Of a stretch of DNA of 64,000 nucleotides, positions 1-8,111 are shown in pieces; the stretch's first letter is position 1, and each line of letters starts with the position of its first letter. The notes beneath the pieces are model-generated. The model was not told the DNA's origin. It made no database searches and saw only the letters and a program-made list of their open reading frames with translations. Location: contig NZ_FMZX01000017.1 of assembly GCF_900101615.1 (NCBI RefSeq), positions 44,521 through 108,520 on the forward strand, read 5' to 3'. Origin of the DNA: Belnapia rosea (GTDB lineage Bacteria > Pseudomonadota > Alphaproteobacteria > Acetobacterales > Acetobacteraceae). Position numbers and translations under genes: made by a program.

Positions 1-2153
1 ATCGATTTGTTCAATATAGAAAGCGCCTCCTCGTCCCGCCCAATCGAGACGAGGTATTGGCCGTATTGAAGCCAAAAATGCCCGTCTAACTGGAACTCGA
101 CTTCGAACTCCTCATAAATTGCTCGCCCTTCTTCTTTTGCATGACGTCGGCGAGCAAGCTCGGAAGTGAAGTTGTGATTCAAAAGAAATTTGAACAATAG
201 TGAATCCAAACGCGACACGCTCTTTACGACAGGTATTTTGTACTTTGTGTAAGTTCGCAGAACTTCTATTATTGAAGCTATGATAACATTGATATCACAG
301 ACATTCTCAATTATGTGGCGGACGTAGAGTTCATGTCGTGCCCACAGACGACCGCCGCTGTCCTTGGAAACGATACCTTCAAGTGCCAAGAGACATTGTT
401 CGAAATTTCTTTTAGTGAAAATTCGCTCGTAGGCAGCCTTCGCTTCGCTCTCTTTGATTCCAGAGCGCGCGAGGGTGGAAAGCCCAACAATAATCGCGAG
501 ATACCGACAGTCATCATCGGGAAGACCAAGAAATTCTTTAGTTATGACATCGCTGAACCGTTCAGAAGCGGTCGTCTCTCGCAAAGCAATTAAAAGCTGA
601 CTTTTTGAGGAACGCAATTTTTCCAGTTTCTCCGGCTGTGACAGCTTAAGAAAATCTGGTGCTGGAACATAATCGACAAGTCTTTCGACCAGTGGCTCGA
701 AGTCGTTAGGCCCAAATCGTTCGTATACGAATGTCTTTGTGAAGGTTTCGATTCGCCGCTCAATATGGTCGCGCCACTCTCCCGACCTTGCGCTGGTCAC
801 GATAGTGATCCGTCCAGGATCGATGCCAAGCACGTCTTCGGCGAATGAATCTCCAAAAATAAAAGCGTCCCTGATATAAAGAACCACATGCTCTGTCTTA
901 TGCAAGCGGGAGATGAGTTGGAGCGCGGCACGGAGCGATCTGATATCGCTTCTTAGCTCGTAAATGATAGATCCTTCATTCTCACGCGAGAACCGGAGCA
1001 GGCACTGCATAAGCGCGGTTGTTTTGCCGCTGCCTGCCTGTCCGTGGCACACGAAGCATCGCTCGCGGTCACGGATTGCGTCTGTCATGGCTCGAAGTAA
1101 GCTTTCGGTCCGCTGAAGCCAGACCGGAATATTAGTCGATACAAGACGCCATGTGGGCGCTGTTCCCTCAAGGAAGCTCCGCGCTTCGCGTCGACGGGTA
1201 GAACCTCCGAGCTTGTCTCCCTCTCCTTGCGCGGAACGCCAATCACGGAGGACGATATATTTCGCCGCATCCAAGTCGGCTGCACTGACGGTCGTGTTGC
1301 TGACGAGCTTGGCCCCAAAGGCATTGTTCTCCCGCAAAACATCGATGGGTGTGATGGCTCCGCCAATTTTGGCCTCGAGCCAAGCAACAAAGTCTTCGAG
1401 CGTGGCCTGGATCACGCAGATGTTGCGCGTGTTGAAGCTGGACAGCTGAACTTCCGTAAATGTGTCCGGCGTCACTAAGAAGGCAAGTCCTAAGCCAGGG
1501 GCAGAAGGGGGGCGGGCTCTGTCCAGTTCAGCAGACAAAATTGGCTCGTTCAATCGGCTGCCAATGAAGACCGGGGTATGTAGAACGCAATCGGCCGCGA
1601 GCTCGCGGTACCAATCGTGTTCGTTACGATTTAGTCTTGCATTGTAATCTGCTTGGCTAAAAATAAAGCCGTGCTCCGGCTTCTGCGATTCGCCATGAAG
1701 ATGCACAATCTGAAGATATTCGTGGCCCTCTCGGGCTGACACTTTGTCAGCGAGACCATTGAAGTATCTTCGGCGCTGAACTGCATGCGCAGTATTAGAA
1801 AGAGCGTCATCGATGTTCCAAGTGTAGATCCTGTGCCAAGTGTAGTTGAGCAGGCGCTGAAGCTCGGCCGAGGGACTGACCCGCGTGTACTCGTCACGGA
1901 GCACCTGAATGAACTGCGCGTGGCTCAACCGCGGCCCCACCACAGCCGAGATGACCTCGGGCAGTTCGTCTTCGGCGTAGGAAAGGCCTACCTTGACGGC
2001 CAGCAGTTCAGCCAACGAACGTCCTTGACGGACCTTGTCGCCTCTGACGTTCGTCGAGGTGGCGGATGCGCCAGCACCTAAGGCGAGGACAACCTTCCCC
2101 TCGCGCATAGCCGTCAGAAGTAGACGTTCATTCTCGGGAGCTATTTCGATCAT
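1..2153 (-). CDS. SIR2-STAND NTPase, Avs-like antiphage defence protein (3' end off the window)
   Basis: The frame is open without a stop from the ATG at 2153 to the left edge (717 residues, partial). An AAGAGG Shine-Dalgarno lies 7-8 bases upstream of the ATG. Residues 1 to about 270 look like a SIR2 domain: a Rossmann loop GAGAS (26-30), TWNIDD (111-116), a HLHG catalytic-histidine motif (151-154) and FIGSRLNEPIL (196-206). A P-loop GQAGSGKTT lies at 371-379, a Walker B-like strand VVLYIRDA near 423-430 and a sensor-like TSAR near 453. The visible end (about 691-717) begins a TPR-like helical repeat. This order (SIR2 effector, STAND ATPase, repeat sensor) is that of Avs5-type defence proteins, in which SIR2 depletes NAD+ after phage sensing. 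That role is inferred from the family. Codon use (ATA, TTA, AGA) and base composition differ sharply from the GC-rich neighbours, suggesting recent transfer. The sensor specificity cannot be judged without the C-terminus. Confidence 0.88.
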   Translation of the reverse strand, partial: MIEIAPENERLLLTAMREGKVVLALGAGASATSTNVRGDKVRQGRSLAELLAVKVGLSYAEDELPEVISAVVGPRLSHAQFIQVLRDEYTRVSPSAELQRLLNYTWHRIYTWNIDDALSNTAHAVQRRRYFNGLADKVSAREGHEYLQIVHLHGESQKPEHGFIFSQADYNARLNRNEHDWYRELAADCVLHTPVFIGSRLNEPILSAELDRARPPSAPGLGLAFLVTPDTFTEVQLSSFNTRNICVIQATLEDFVAWLEAKIGGAITPIDVLRENNAFGAKLVSNTTVSAADLDAAKYIVLRDWRSAQGEGDKLGGSTRRREARSFLEGTAPTWRLVSTNIPVWLQRTESLLRAMTDAIRDRERCFVCHGQAGSGKTTALMQCLLRFSRENEGSIIYELRSDIRSLRAALQLISRLHKTEHVVLYIRDAFIFGDSFAEDVLGIDPGRITIVTSARSGEWRDHIERRIETFTKTFVYERFGPNDFEPLVERLVDYVPAPDFLKLSQPEKLEKLRSSKSQLLIALRETTASERFSDVITKEFLGLPDDDCRYLAIIVGLSTLARSGIKESEAKAAYERIFTKRNFEQCLLALEGIVSKDSGGRLWARHELYVRHIIENVCDINVIIASIIEVLRTYTKYKIPVVKSVSRLDSLLFKFLLNHNFTSELARRRHAKEEGRAIYEEFEVEFQLDGHFWLQYGQYLVSIGRDEEALSILNKS

Positions 2154-2366
2154 TGCAGTCCTCTTAAAAGAAGAGTAACCCTACGGTTAAATTTTTACGA
2201 GGGATGTTTTATCGCTCAGGCTTGCAGGGCGGCCCTCCCCCGGATCCTCCTCAAAGGAATTTCGCAAAGCGGATGCGTTACAGAGCAGACGCACCCACAT
2301 CCGGACGGAACGACTGGTTTCCACTCATCTCTGCTATTCCTGATTGAGCTTAAAGCCTCGCGCGCA

Positions 2367-2984
2367 TCATGGGCGGCCCGGCCGTCCGCCTTCCACCATG
2401 GAGAGGATGATGCGGCGCAGCTCCCTCACCGCCTCGTCCTGCGATATCTCGCCGCGGGCCGCGGCGTCGGATAGCGCGTCCGCCGCGCCCAGCGTGGCCC
2501 AAAGGGTGGCCGGTGCGAGGCTGCCGCCCTTGGTGAAGGGTTCCAGGATGGCGCGGCACTTGGCGATGAAGCCTGCCTGGTAGCCCCGCTTGAACGCATC
2601 CATCTCCGGCGCGCCGACGAGCGCGGCCGCGACACCGGGGATCTCCTGGCCCTGCGTCAGGACGCATCCGATATAGGCCGAGGCGATGACCTCCGCCCTC
2701 GCCGCCAGGGTGGGGCCGCAGGCCGCCAGCGCGGCATCCATGATCGCGGTCTGGCGCGCGTCGTAGTCGCGGTAGAGCGCGACCAGAAGGCCGTTACGCG
2801 TCTCGAAATGGTCGTAGACCACAGGCTTGGTCACGCCGGCCTGCTCGGCGAGGCGCCCGAGGGTCAGGGCGTCCGTCCCCTCATCCCGCACCAGGCGCCG
2901 GGCGGTGTCGATCAACTGGGCGTGCCGGTCCTCACGGGACAGGCGGCGGCGGGCAGGCGGAGGCATCGGCTTGGCACCGGGCAT
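2367..2984 (-). CDS. TetR/AcrR family transcriptional regulator
   Basis: 205 residues, the usual TetR length. The N-terminus (about 15-65) carries the HTH: RLAEQAGVTKPVVYDHFETRN is the typical recognition helix and following turn. The C-terminal half is the ligand-binding and dimerisation domain, including ALVGAPEMDAFKRGY. The start at MPGAKP was chosen because a longer upstream frame runs through the divergent oxidoreductase gene and lacks family features. It is divergent from the flavodoxin-fold oxidoreductase at 3069, with an 84-bp gap that holds a repeated near-palindrome. It therefore probably represses that gene and itself, with an unknown aromatic or quinone-like inducer. Confidence 0.9.
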   Translation of the reverse strand: MPGAKPMPPPARRRLSREDRHAQLIDTARRLVRDEGTDALTLGRLAEQAGVTKPVVYDHFETRNGLLVALYRDYDARQTAIMDAALAACGPTLAARAEVIASAYIGCVLTQGQEIPGVAAALVGAPEMDAFKRGYQAGFIAKCRAILEPFTKGGSLAPATLWATLGAADALSDAAARGEISQDEAVRELRRIILSMVEGGRPGRP

Positions 2985-2999
2985 GCTTGACAAACAACC

Positions 3000-3024
3000 T
3001 ACCAAAGGTAACTTACCAAAAGTA
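3000..3024. promoter_or_regulatory. Candidate TetR operator (duplicated near-palindrome)
   Basis: Two copies of an 11-bp near-palindrome, TACCAAAGGTA (3000-3010) and TACCAAAAGTA (3014-3024), begin 14 bp apart in the short gap between the TetR gene and the divergent oxidoreductase. The local sequence is AT-rich (AGTATATAAC follows), as expected for overlapping promoters. Assignment to the adjacent TetR protein is inferred from position. Confidence 0.55.
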
Positions 3025-3068
3025 TATAACGCTCGCGCGTCCGAGCCAACCAGCCAGGAGGCCACGCC

Positions 3069-3686
3069 ATGCATGCCCTCGTCGTCACGTCGCATCCCAG
3101 CGCCGCGTCCTTCACCCATGCGGTCGCACGGCAGGTGATCGCAGGCCTCGATGCCCATCCAGGCCATACCAGCGAGATGGCCGATCTCACAGCCGAGGGC
3201 TTCGACCCGCGCTTCACGGCCACGGACCTCGCGCTGTTCGAGCGCCGCGGCGCGGCCGATGCCAGCGTCCTCGCCGAACAGCAGAGGATCGACCGGGCCG
3301 ACCTGCTGGTGCTGGTCTACCCGGTCTATTGGTGGTCCATGCCCGGGCTGCTGAAAGGGTGGATCGACCGCGTCTTCACCCAGGGCTGGGCCTATGACGA
3401 GGGGCCGGACGGCGCCACGGTGAAGCTGCTCGGCCGCCTGGCGGTGCAGCTCGTCGGCATCGGCGGCGCCGACCAGGGGACCTATGCGCGCCATGGCTAT
3501 GCCGATGCCATGCGGACGCAGATCGACCACGGGATCTTCGGCTATTGCGGCGCGCCGGTGGTGGGGTCCGACTTCCTGCTGCATCCCGATGCGCCATCCC
3601 GGGAGCGGGCGCTGCGCCAGGCCTTGGACATCGGGGCTGGACTGGCCGCAAGGGCACCGCATTGGCACGCCTCACCCGCCGCCTGA
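3069..3686 (+). CDS. NAD(P)H-dependent oxidoreductase (flavodoxin-2/quinone reductase family)
   Basis: 205 residues with the Flavodoxin_2 fold of the NQO1/MdaB/KefF family. The N-terminal strand and FMN/FAD phosphate loop is VVTSHPSAASFTHA (5-18). The hallmark PVYWWSMPGLLKGWIDRV lies near residues 80-97. A GxGGADQGTY loop follows further on. Such enzymes carry out two-electron reduction of quinones or nitro/azo compounds in the cytoplasm. An AGGAGG-type Shine-Dalgarno (CCAGGAGGCC) precedes the ATG. The divergent TetR gene and the operator-like repeats point to induction by an electrophile or quinone. The substrate cannot be deduced. Confidence 0.9.
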   Translation: MHALVVTSHPSAASFTHAVARQVIAGLDAHPGHTSEMADLTAEGFDPRFTATDLALFERRGAADASVLAEQQRIDRADLLVLVYPVYWWSMPGLLKGWIDRVFTQGWAYDEGPDGATVKLLGRLAVQLVGIGGADQGTYARHGYADAMRTQIDHGIFGYCGAPVVGSDFLLHPDAPSRERALRQALDIGAGLAARAPHWHASPAA

Positions 3687-3696
3687 GGGGCGCCCG

Positions 3697-4665
3697 TCAG
3701 CGGCCCCGGAACCCGCCCTCCACGGTCGGCGGCGCGGGGCTGGGGGCGTGGAGGTTGCCGGGCCCGTCGGGGGCCGGCGGCGCGTCCTCCATCTGCAGGC
3801 GATGGATGACGCTGCCCGCGATGCGCGTGGTCAGGCCCGGCGCGAGCCGGGAGCCGAGCACGGCGGCCGCGGCCTTCGGGCCCACCGGGAATTTGCCGGA
3901 GGGCGCGTTGACCGAGGCCCAGACCACGGCCTCCGCCACGTCGCGCGCGCCGTCCATCCAGGGGCCGCGCGGCTCGCGCCCGGCATAGGAGGCGGCATTG
4001 GCCCAGAAGGGCGTGTCCACGGCCCAGGGCAGGATCGTCACGACCCGCAGGCGGTCGAGGCCGCCGAGGCGCAGCTCCTGCCGGAGCGCCCCGTCGAGGC
4101 CGATGATCGCGTGCTTCGTCGCGGCGTAGGAGGCGTGGTAGGCCAGCGGCACGCGCCCCTCCACCGAGGCCATGTTCACCAGCGTGCCGTGGCCCTGCGC
4201 ACGGAAGAGGCGCAGCGCGGCATGGCTGCCGAAGATGACGCCGTTGAGGTTCACCGCCACCGTCCGCGCATGGTCGGCGACCGGGATCTCCTCGAAGCGG
4301 CCGATGGGCGCGACGCCGGCATTGTTGACCCAGACATCCACCCGCCCGAAGCGCCGCTCGGCGGTCTCGGCCAGGGCCTCGACCGCCTCGGGGCGGCTGA
4401 CATCGGTGGGCACGACCAGCGCCTCGCCGCCGGCGGCGCGGATCGTCGCCGCGACCCCCTCCAGCGCCTCGGCGCGGCGGGCGGCGAGGACGACCCTGGC
4501 GCCGAGGGAGCCGGCCCGCTCCGCCACGCCCCGGCCGATGCCGGAGGAGGCGCCAGTGACCACCCAGGTGCGGCCGGCGATGGCGGCGCGGTCCGATTCA
4601 TGGACGACCGGCATCGCGCAAGCGGCCGGGAGCAGCAGCAGGATCGCCAGGAGGATGCGTGGCAT
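3697..4665 (-). CDS. Short-chain dehydrogenase/reductase with a lipoprotein-type N-terminus
   Basis: 322 residues. The Rossmann core is complete: TGASSGIG (37-44), NNAG (114-117), catalytic Ser167, Tyr180 and Lys184 (YHASYAATK). The first 16 residues (MPRILLAILLLLPAAC) form a short basic-hydrophobic segment ending in a lipobox-like PAAC, which is unusual for a cytoplasmic SDR family. The ATG is preceded by CAGGA. The next ATG codons are deep inside the fold, so the hydrophobic N-terminus is probably real. The C-terminal 100 residues (FWANAASYAGREPRGPWMD...) match SDRs annotated as family oxidoreductases of unknown substrate. Convergent with the quinone reductase, 10 bp apart. Confidence 0.88.
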   Translation of the reverse strand: MPRILLAILLLLPAACAMPVVHESDRAAIAGRTWVVTGASSGIGRGVAERAGSLGARVVLAARRAEALEGVAATIRAAGGEALVVPTDVSRPEAVEALAETAERRFGRVDVWVNNAGVAPIGRFEEIPVADHARTVAVNLNGVIFGSHAALRLFRAQGHGTLVNMASVEGRVPLAYHASYAATKHAIIGLDGALRQELRLGGLDRLRVVTILPWAVDTPFWANAASYAGREPRGPWMDGARDVAEAVVWASVNAPSGKFPVGPKAAAAVLGSRLAPGLTTRIAGSVIHRLQMEDAPPAPDGPGNLHAPSPAPPTVEGGFRGR

Positions 4666-4712
4666 GGGGATCCTGCGCCAAGGGACAAAGGGAACATGGG
4701 GTGAGGAGCGAG

Positions 4713-4730
4713 CCCGCCGGAAACGGCGGG
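4713..4730 (-). terminator. Stem-loop downstream of the lipoprotein gene
   Basis: Seven-bp perfect stem CCCGCCG/CGGCGGG closed by a GAAA loop, 30 bp beyond the stop of the lipoprotein gene that ends at 4760. No T-run follows, so termination is only inferred from position. Confidence 0.4.
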
Positions 4731-4759
4731 GCCGGCCCTCCGTTCCGCGCGGCCCGGTG

Positions 4760-6031
4760 TCAGCGCAGCGCCAGGCCCGTCGCCGGCGCAATGCGCGCCC
4801 TGGCCTCCCGCAGCCGGTCGAGGCGGGTGTCGGTCGCGGCCAGCTCGCGGTCGAGGGCGGCGTAGAAGCGGCGCTCGAATTCCGCCATCTCCGGGGGGAG
4901 TGCGCGGCGTTCCTCGCGCAGCCGGTGCAGGCGGGCGGCATACCAGCGGAGGTTGGGCTCCAGCGCATGGTCGCGCGGCGTCGCCAGGATGGCGGCGAGC
5001 CAGCCCCGGTAGGGGCCGATGGTCGGCTCGTCGTAGAAGATGAGGCCGAGCTCGGTCTCATAGACCTCGTTCGCCGCCCAGGCCGGGGCCGAGAGGGCGA
5101 TGATGCCGGGGCGGACGGGCAGCTGGGCGAAGTCGAGCACGGCGCGGCGGGCGGCCGGGTCGGCGAAGGCGGCCTCCGGGTCGAGCAGGGCCGGGTTGTT
5201 GCCGCGGCGCATGAGGTTGACGAACTCGTTCTTCGGCACCGGGAAGTCGAGGATGGCGAGCGGCAGCGGCATGTTGGTCGGCCAGGGTTGCCAGAAGCCG
5301 GCGGCAGCGAGCGCGTTATGCGCGAGATGGATGCAGTTGTCCTGGAAGATGGACCAGCGGAAGTCGCGCGCGCCGCCGCGGTAGGGCGCGTTCTCGGCAT
5401 TGAGGAAGCGGATCATCGCCAGCATCTGCGGCCGCGTCACCGGCACCCGGGCGCAGTAGCGGCCGCGGCCGAGGCCGATGGCATAGTCGGTGGCGATGGA
5501 GATCTCGTAGCGCGCGGCCTCCGGGTCGAGGCCGGCGGGGGCCTTGTCCAGCGCCTCGGGATGGAAGGCGATGGTGTTGTAGAGGCCGAGGCGGCGGGCC
5601 TCGGCCTGGACCTCGGCGTAGCGGGCGCGGTTAAGGGTCTCGCCGGGGCGGAGGCCGCCCTCGAAGAAGAAGTCGCGGCCCGGGACCGCCACCCATTTGG
5701 CGTTGCGGAAATGGGCATTCATCGAGAGGCCGACGCCCTCCTCCGGCCCGGCGCCGGGGGCGTCGCAGGGGATGAGCGTGCCGTCCGGGCCGCGGCAGGC
5801 GCCGTTGAGGTAGAGCACGGCATGGCCGCCGATATCACCGCGGATCTCGGCGCCGAAACCGGGGCGCTTCCGTATCTGGGAGAGGGCGCAGAACTCGGCA
5901 TAGAGGGGGAAGGCAGCGGCATAGCCGGGCTCGGGATCGGCGATGCCGGGGCGGCTGAAATCCACTGCGCCGCAGCCGGCCAGCCAGAGCGCGGCCATCG
6001 CGGCGATCCATCGCCGCAGGCACACCATCAT
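4760..6031 (-). CDS. Lipoprotein with possible permuted papain-like (DUF4105-like) cysteine site
   Basis: 423 residues. The N-terminus has a basic stretch, a hydrophobic core and a lipobox LAGC with lipidated Cys20, so export and membrane anchoring are likely. Start: tandem ATG ATG at 6031/6028; no strong Shine-Dalgarno separates them. Two motifs stand out: GGHAVLYLNG (68-77) and DNCIHLAHNALAAAGF (231-246). A GH motif followed later by NC is the arrangement of permuted papain-like hydrolases and acyltransferases such as DUF4105/Lnb. That assignment is tentative. The C-terminus (about 340-423) is Arg/Glu-rich and helical. The DUF2243 membrane protein lies 68 bp upstream on the same strand, so they may form an operon. 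Confidence 0.8.
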   Translation of the reverse strand: MMVCLRRWIAAMAALWLAGCGAVDFSRPGIADPEPGYAAAFPLYAEFCALSQIRKRPGFGAEIRGDIGGHAVLYLNGACRGPDGTLIPCDAPGAGPEEGVGLSMNAHFRNAKWVAVPGRDFFFEGGLRPGETLNRARYAEVQAEARRLGLYNTIAFHPEALDKAPAGLDPEAARYEISIATDYAIGLGRGRYCARVPVTRPQMLAMIRFLNAENAPYRGGARDFRWSIFQDNCIHLAHNALAAAGFWQPWPTNMPLPLAILDFPVPKNEFVNLMRRGNNPALLDPEAAFADPAARRAVLDFAQLPVRPGIIALSAPAWAANEVYETELGLIFYDEPTIGPYRGWLAAILATPRDHALEPNLRWYAARLHRLREERRALPPEMAEFERRFYAALDRELAATDTRLDRLREARARIAPATGLALR

Positions 6032-6099
6032 CGACACATCGCCCCATGGTTGTGGGGGATGGAACGCTGGCGGGTCGTTCGGGTTGCGGCCCGGCCCGT

Positions 6100-6813
6100 T
6101 TACAGCCGCGTCAGGCAGAGGCCGGGCAGCGCGGGCAGCGGGGCCGGATGGGCACCGAGGGCCAGCGCCGTGCGGCGGAATCCGGCGGGGTCGGGGGTGG
6201 CGAAGACCCAGACGTCCCCCGCGGCATCGGCGCCGGCGAGTTGCGCCGTGGCGGCGAGGCGGAGCGCCGCCTCGGGGCCCGGCAGGGCAAGGGCGACGAA
6301 GCTCGGGCCACGGGCCGGCAGGGCGGCGCCGAGGCCGGCGGAGAGCGCCAGCAGGGCGAGCGAGCCGGGGGGCAGGCGCGGGCCCCGCTCGCGCCACAGC
6401 AGGCCGAGGCCGATGGCGGCGAGGCCGAGGGCGAAGAAGGCGAGGTCGTAGAGCAGCGGCTGGTCGACACCCTCGCGGATGCGGTGCAGGCCGAGCGCCC
6501 AGTGGTTCACCACGGCGTCCAGCACATGCCAGGCGCCGAAGCCGATGGCGAAGGCGGCCGCGAAGCGGCGGCCCGTGGCGGCGGATGGCAGCGGCCAGAG
6601 CAGGGCAAGGCCGAGGGCGAGGACCAGGTAGTGGATGGCATGGAACACGCCGTCCCAGGCCATGTGCCAGCGTTCCAGCACCAGGGTCTGGCCAGGATAC
6701 CAGCCGCTCAGCAGATGGTGCCACTGCAGCAGCTGGTGCAGCAGGATGCCGTCGAAGAAGCCGCCGAAGGCGAAGCCCATGAGCCCGCCGGACCAGCCGA
6801 TGCGTCCCCTCAT
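6100..6813 (-). CDS. DUF2243 family integral membrane protein
   Basis: 237 residues. The DUF2243 signature is clear at the N-terminus: GGFFDGILLHQLLQWHHLLSG (17-37), followed by HMAWDGVFHAIHYLV and WHVLDAVVNHWALGLHRIR, giving conserved His and Asp residues between four to six hydrophobic segments. The conserved histidines could bind metal or haem, but no function is established for the family. The C-terminal third (VALALPGPEAALRLAAT onward) is a soluble extension not typical of short DUF2243 proteins. It lies upstream of, and may be cotranscribed with, the lipoprotein gene. Confidence 0.85.
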   Translation of the reverse strand: MRGRIGWSGGLMGFAFGGFFDGILLHQLLQWHHLLSGWYPGQTLVLERWHMAWDGVFHAIHYLVLALGLALLWPLPSAATGRRFAAAFAIGFGAWHVLDAVVNHWALGLHRIREGVDQPLLYDLAFFALGLAAIGLGLLWRERGPRLPPGSLALLALSAGLGAALPARGPSFVALALPGPEAALRLAATAQLAGADAAGDVWVFATPDPAGFRRTALALGAHPAPLPALPGLCLTRL

Positions 6814-6941
6814 GATCCCCTCCCCTCGCCTGCCGAAGGGGCAATGCGGCGGCGGGGCGGGGGTTCCGGCCCGTTGCGCGGGCGGGGCTTCGCGCCGGCC
6901 GCGGGGCCGTTACAATGGGTGCCCAACGGGAGAGGACACGG

Positions 6942-8111
6942 ATGATGCGCCTGGACAGCACGGCCCTGCCGCAGGACTGGCCGGATGGGGCCTATGCAGC
7001 CCGGATCATGGGCGCCGAGGGGCCTTCGGCCATTGCCCTCCTCAATGGCGCCGCCTTCGACATGACGCCGGCCTTCGGCACGGTCAGTGCCTGGCTGAAC
7101 GAGGCGGAGCCGGTGGCGGCGATCCGCAACCGCGGCGTGCCGGTGCCGCTCGACCTGCCGGCGGTGCTCGCCAACAGCGCCCATGCGGGGCGGGACGCGG
7201 CGAAGCCCTGGCTGCTGGCGCCCATCGACCTGCAGGCGGTGAAGGCCTGCGGCGTCACCTATGTGCGCTCCATGCTGGAGCGGGTGATCGAGGAGCGTTG
7301 CCGCGGCGATGCCAGCCAGGCCGAGGCGGTGCGCGCCGAGGTGCGGCAGATCATCGGCGACGACCTCGCCACGCTGCGGCCGGGCAGCCCGGAGGCGCGC
7401 GCGGTGAAGGCGGCGCTGATGGAGAAGGGCTGGTGGAGCCAGTACCTGGAGGTCGGCATCGGGCCGGATGCGGAGATCTTCACCAAGTGCCAGCCCCTTG
7501 CCTCGGTCGGCATCGGGGCCAAGGTCGGCGTGCATCCAACCAGCGAGTGGAGCAACCCGGAGCCGGAGGTGGTGCTGGCCGTCAACGCGCGCGGCGCCAT
7601 CCTCGGCGCCATGCTCGGCAACGACGTGAACCTGCGCGACGTCGAGGGGCGTTCCGCGCTGCTGCTTGGCCGGGCCAAGGACAACAACGCGGCCTGCGCG
7701 CTCGGGCCGCTGCTGCGGCTCTTCGATGGCGGCTTCACCCTCGAGGATGTGCGGCGGGCGGAGATCGCGCTGACGATCGAGGGGCGGGACGGGTTCCGGC
7801 TGGAGGAGACGGGCGCGGTGGGCTCGATCAGCCGCGACCCGACGGAGGTGGTGGATCAGCTCATCGGGCCGCATCACCAGTATCCGGACGGGGCGGTGCT
7901 GTTCCTCGGCACGCCCTTCTCGCCGAGCAAGGATCGCGGGGCGGCGGGCCAGGGCTTCACCCACCACCCGGGCGACGTGGTGCGGATCGCCTCGCCCCGG
8001 CTCGGCGCGCTGGTGAACGAGGTGGACCGGACGGATGCCTGCCCGCCCTGGACCTTCGGCACCGGGGCGCTGATGGCCAACCTCGCCCGGCGCGGGTTGC
8101 CGCGGGCATGA
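6942..8111 (+). CDS. Fumarylacetoacetate hydrolase family protein
   Basis: 389 residues. The FAH-fold core occupies about 170-380: the metal- and substrate-site region FTKCQPLASVG, NPEPEVVLAVN with two acidic ligands, GNDVNLRDVEG, and GTPFSPSKDR. Family members cleave or decarboxylate beta-keto acids or dehydrate 2-keto-3-deoxy sugar acids; substrate not predictable here. The start at 6942 follows a strong GGGAGAGGA Shine-Dalgarno, and a second ATG follows directly. The stop overlaps the start of the downstream alpha/beta hydrolase (ATGA), so the two are translationally coupled and probably act on one pathway. Confidence 0.88.
   Translation: MMRLDSTALPQDWPDGAYAARIMGAEGPSAIALLNGAAFDMTPAFGTVSAWLNEAEPVAAIRNRGVPVPLDLPAVLANSAHAGRDAAKPWLLAPIDLQAVKACGVTYVRSMLERVIEERCRGDASQAEAVRAEVRQIIGDDLATLRPGSPEARAVKAALMEKGWWSQYLEVGIGPDAEIFTKCQPLASVGIGAKVGVHPTSEWSNPEPEVVLAVNARGAILGAMLGNDVNLRDVEGRSALLLGRAKDNNAACALGPLLRLFDGGFTLEDVRRAEIALTIEGRDGFRLEETGAVGSISRDPTEVVDQLIGPHHQYPDGAVLFLGTPFSPSKDRGAAGQGFTHHPGDVVRIASPRLGALVNEVDRTDACPPWTFGTGALMANLARRGLPRA

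Noticed and set aside
311..593. Short open frames on both strands in the first 2 kb
   Set aside because: They lie inside the continuous SIR2-STAND reading frame, have no ribosome-binding sites and show no domain features.
2270..2303. Inverted repeats near the TetR 3' end considered as an attachment site or tRNA remnant
   Set aside because: Arms are only 5-6 bp and partly overlapping, with no tRNA-like sequence or matching second copy seen.
2985..3668. Upstream extension of the TetR frame (433 residues)
   Set aside because: The added residues are an antisense shadow of the flavodoxin-fold gene; the HTH protein has a normal start at 2984.
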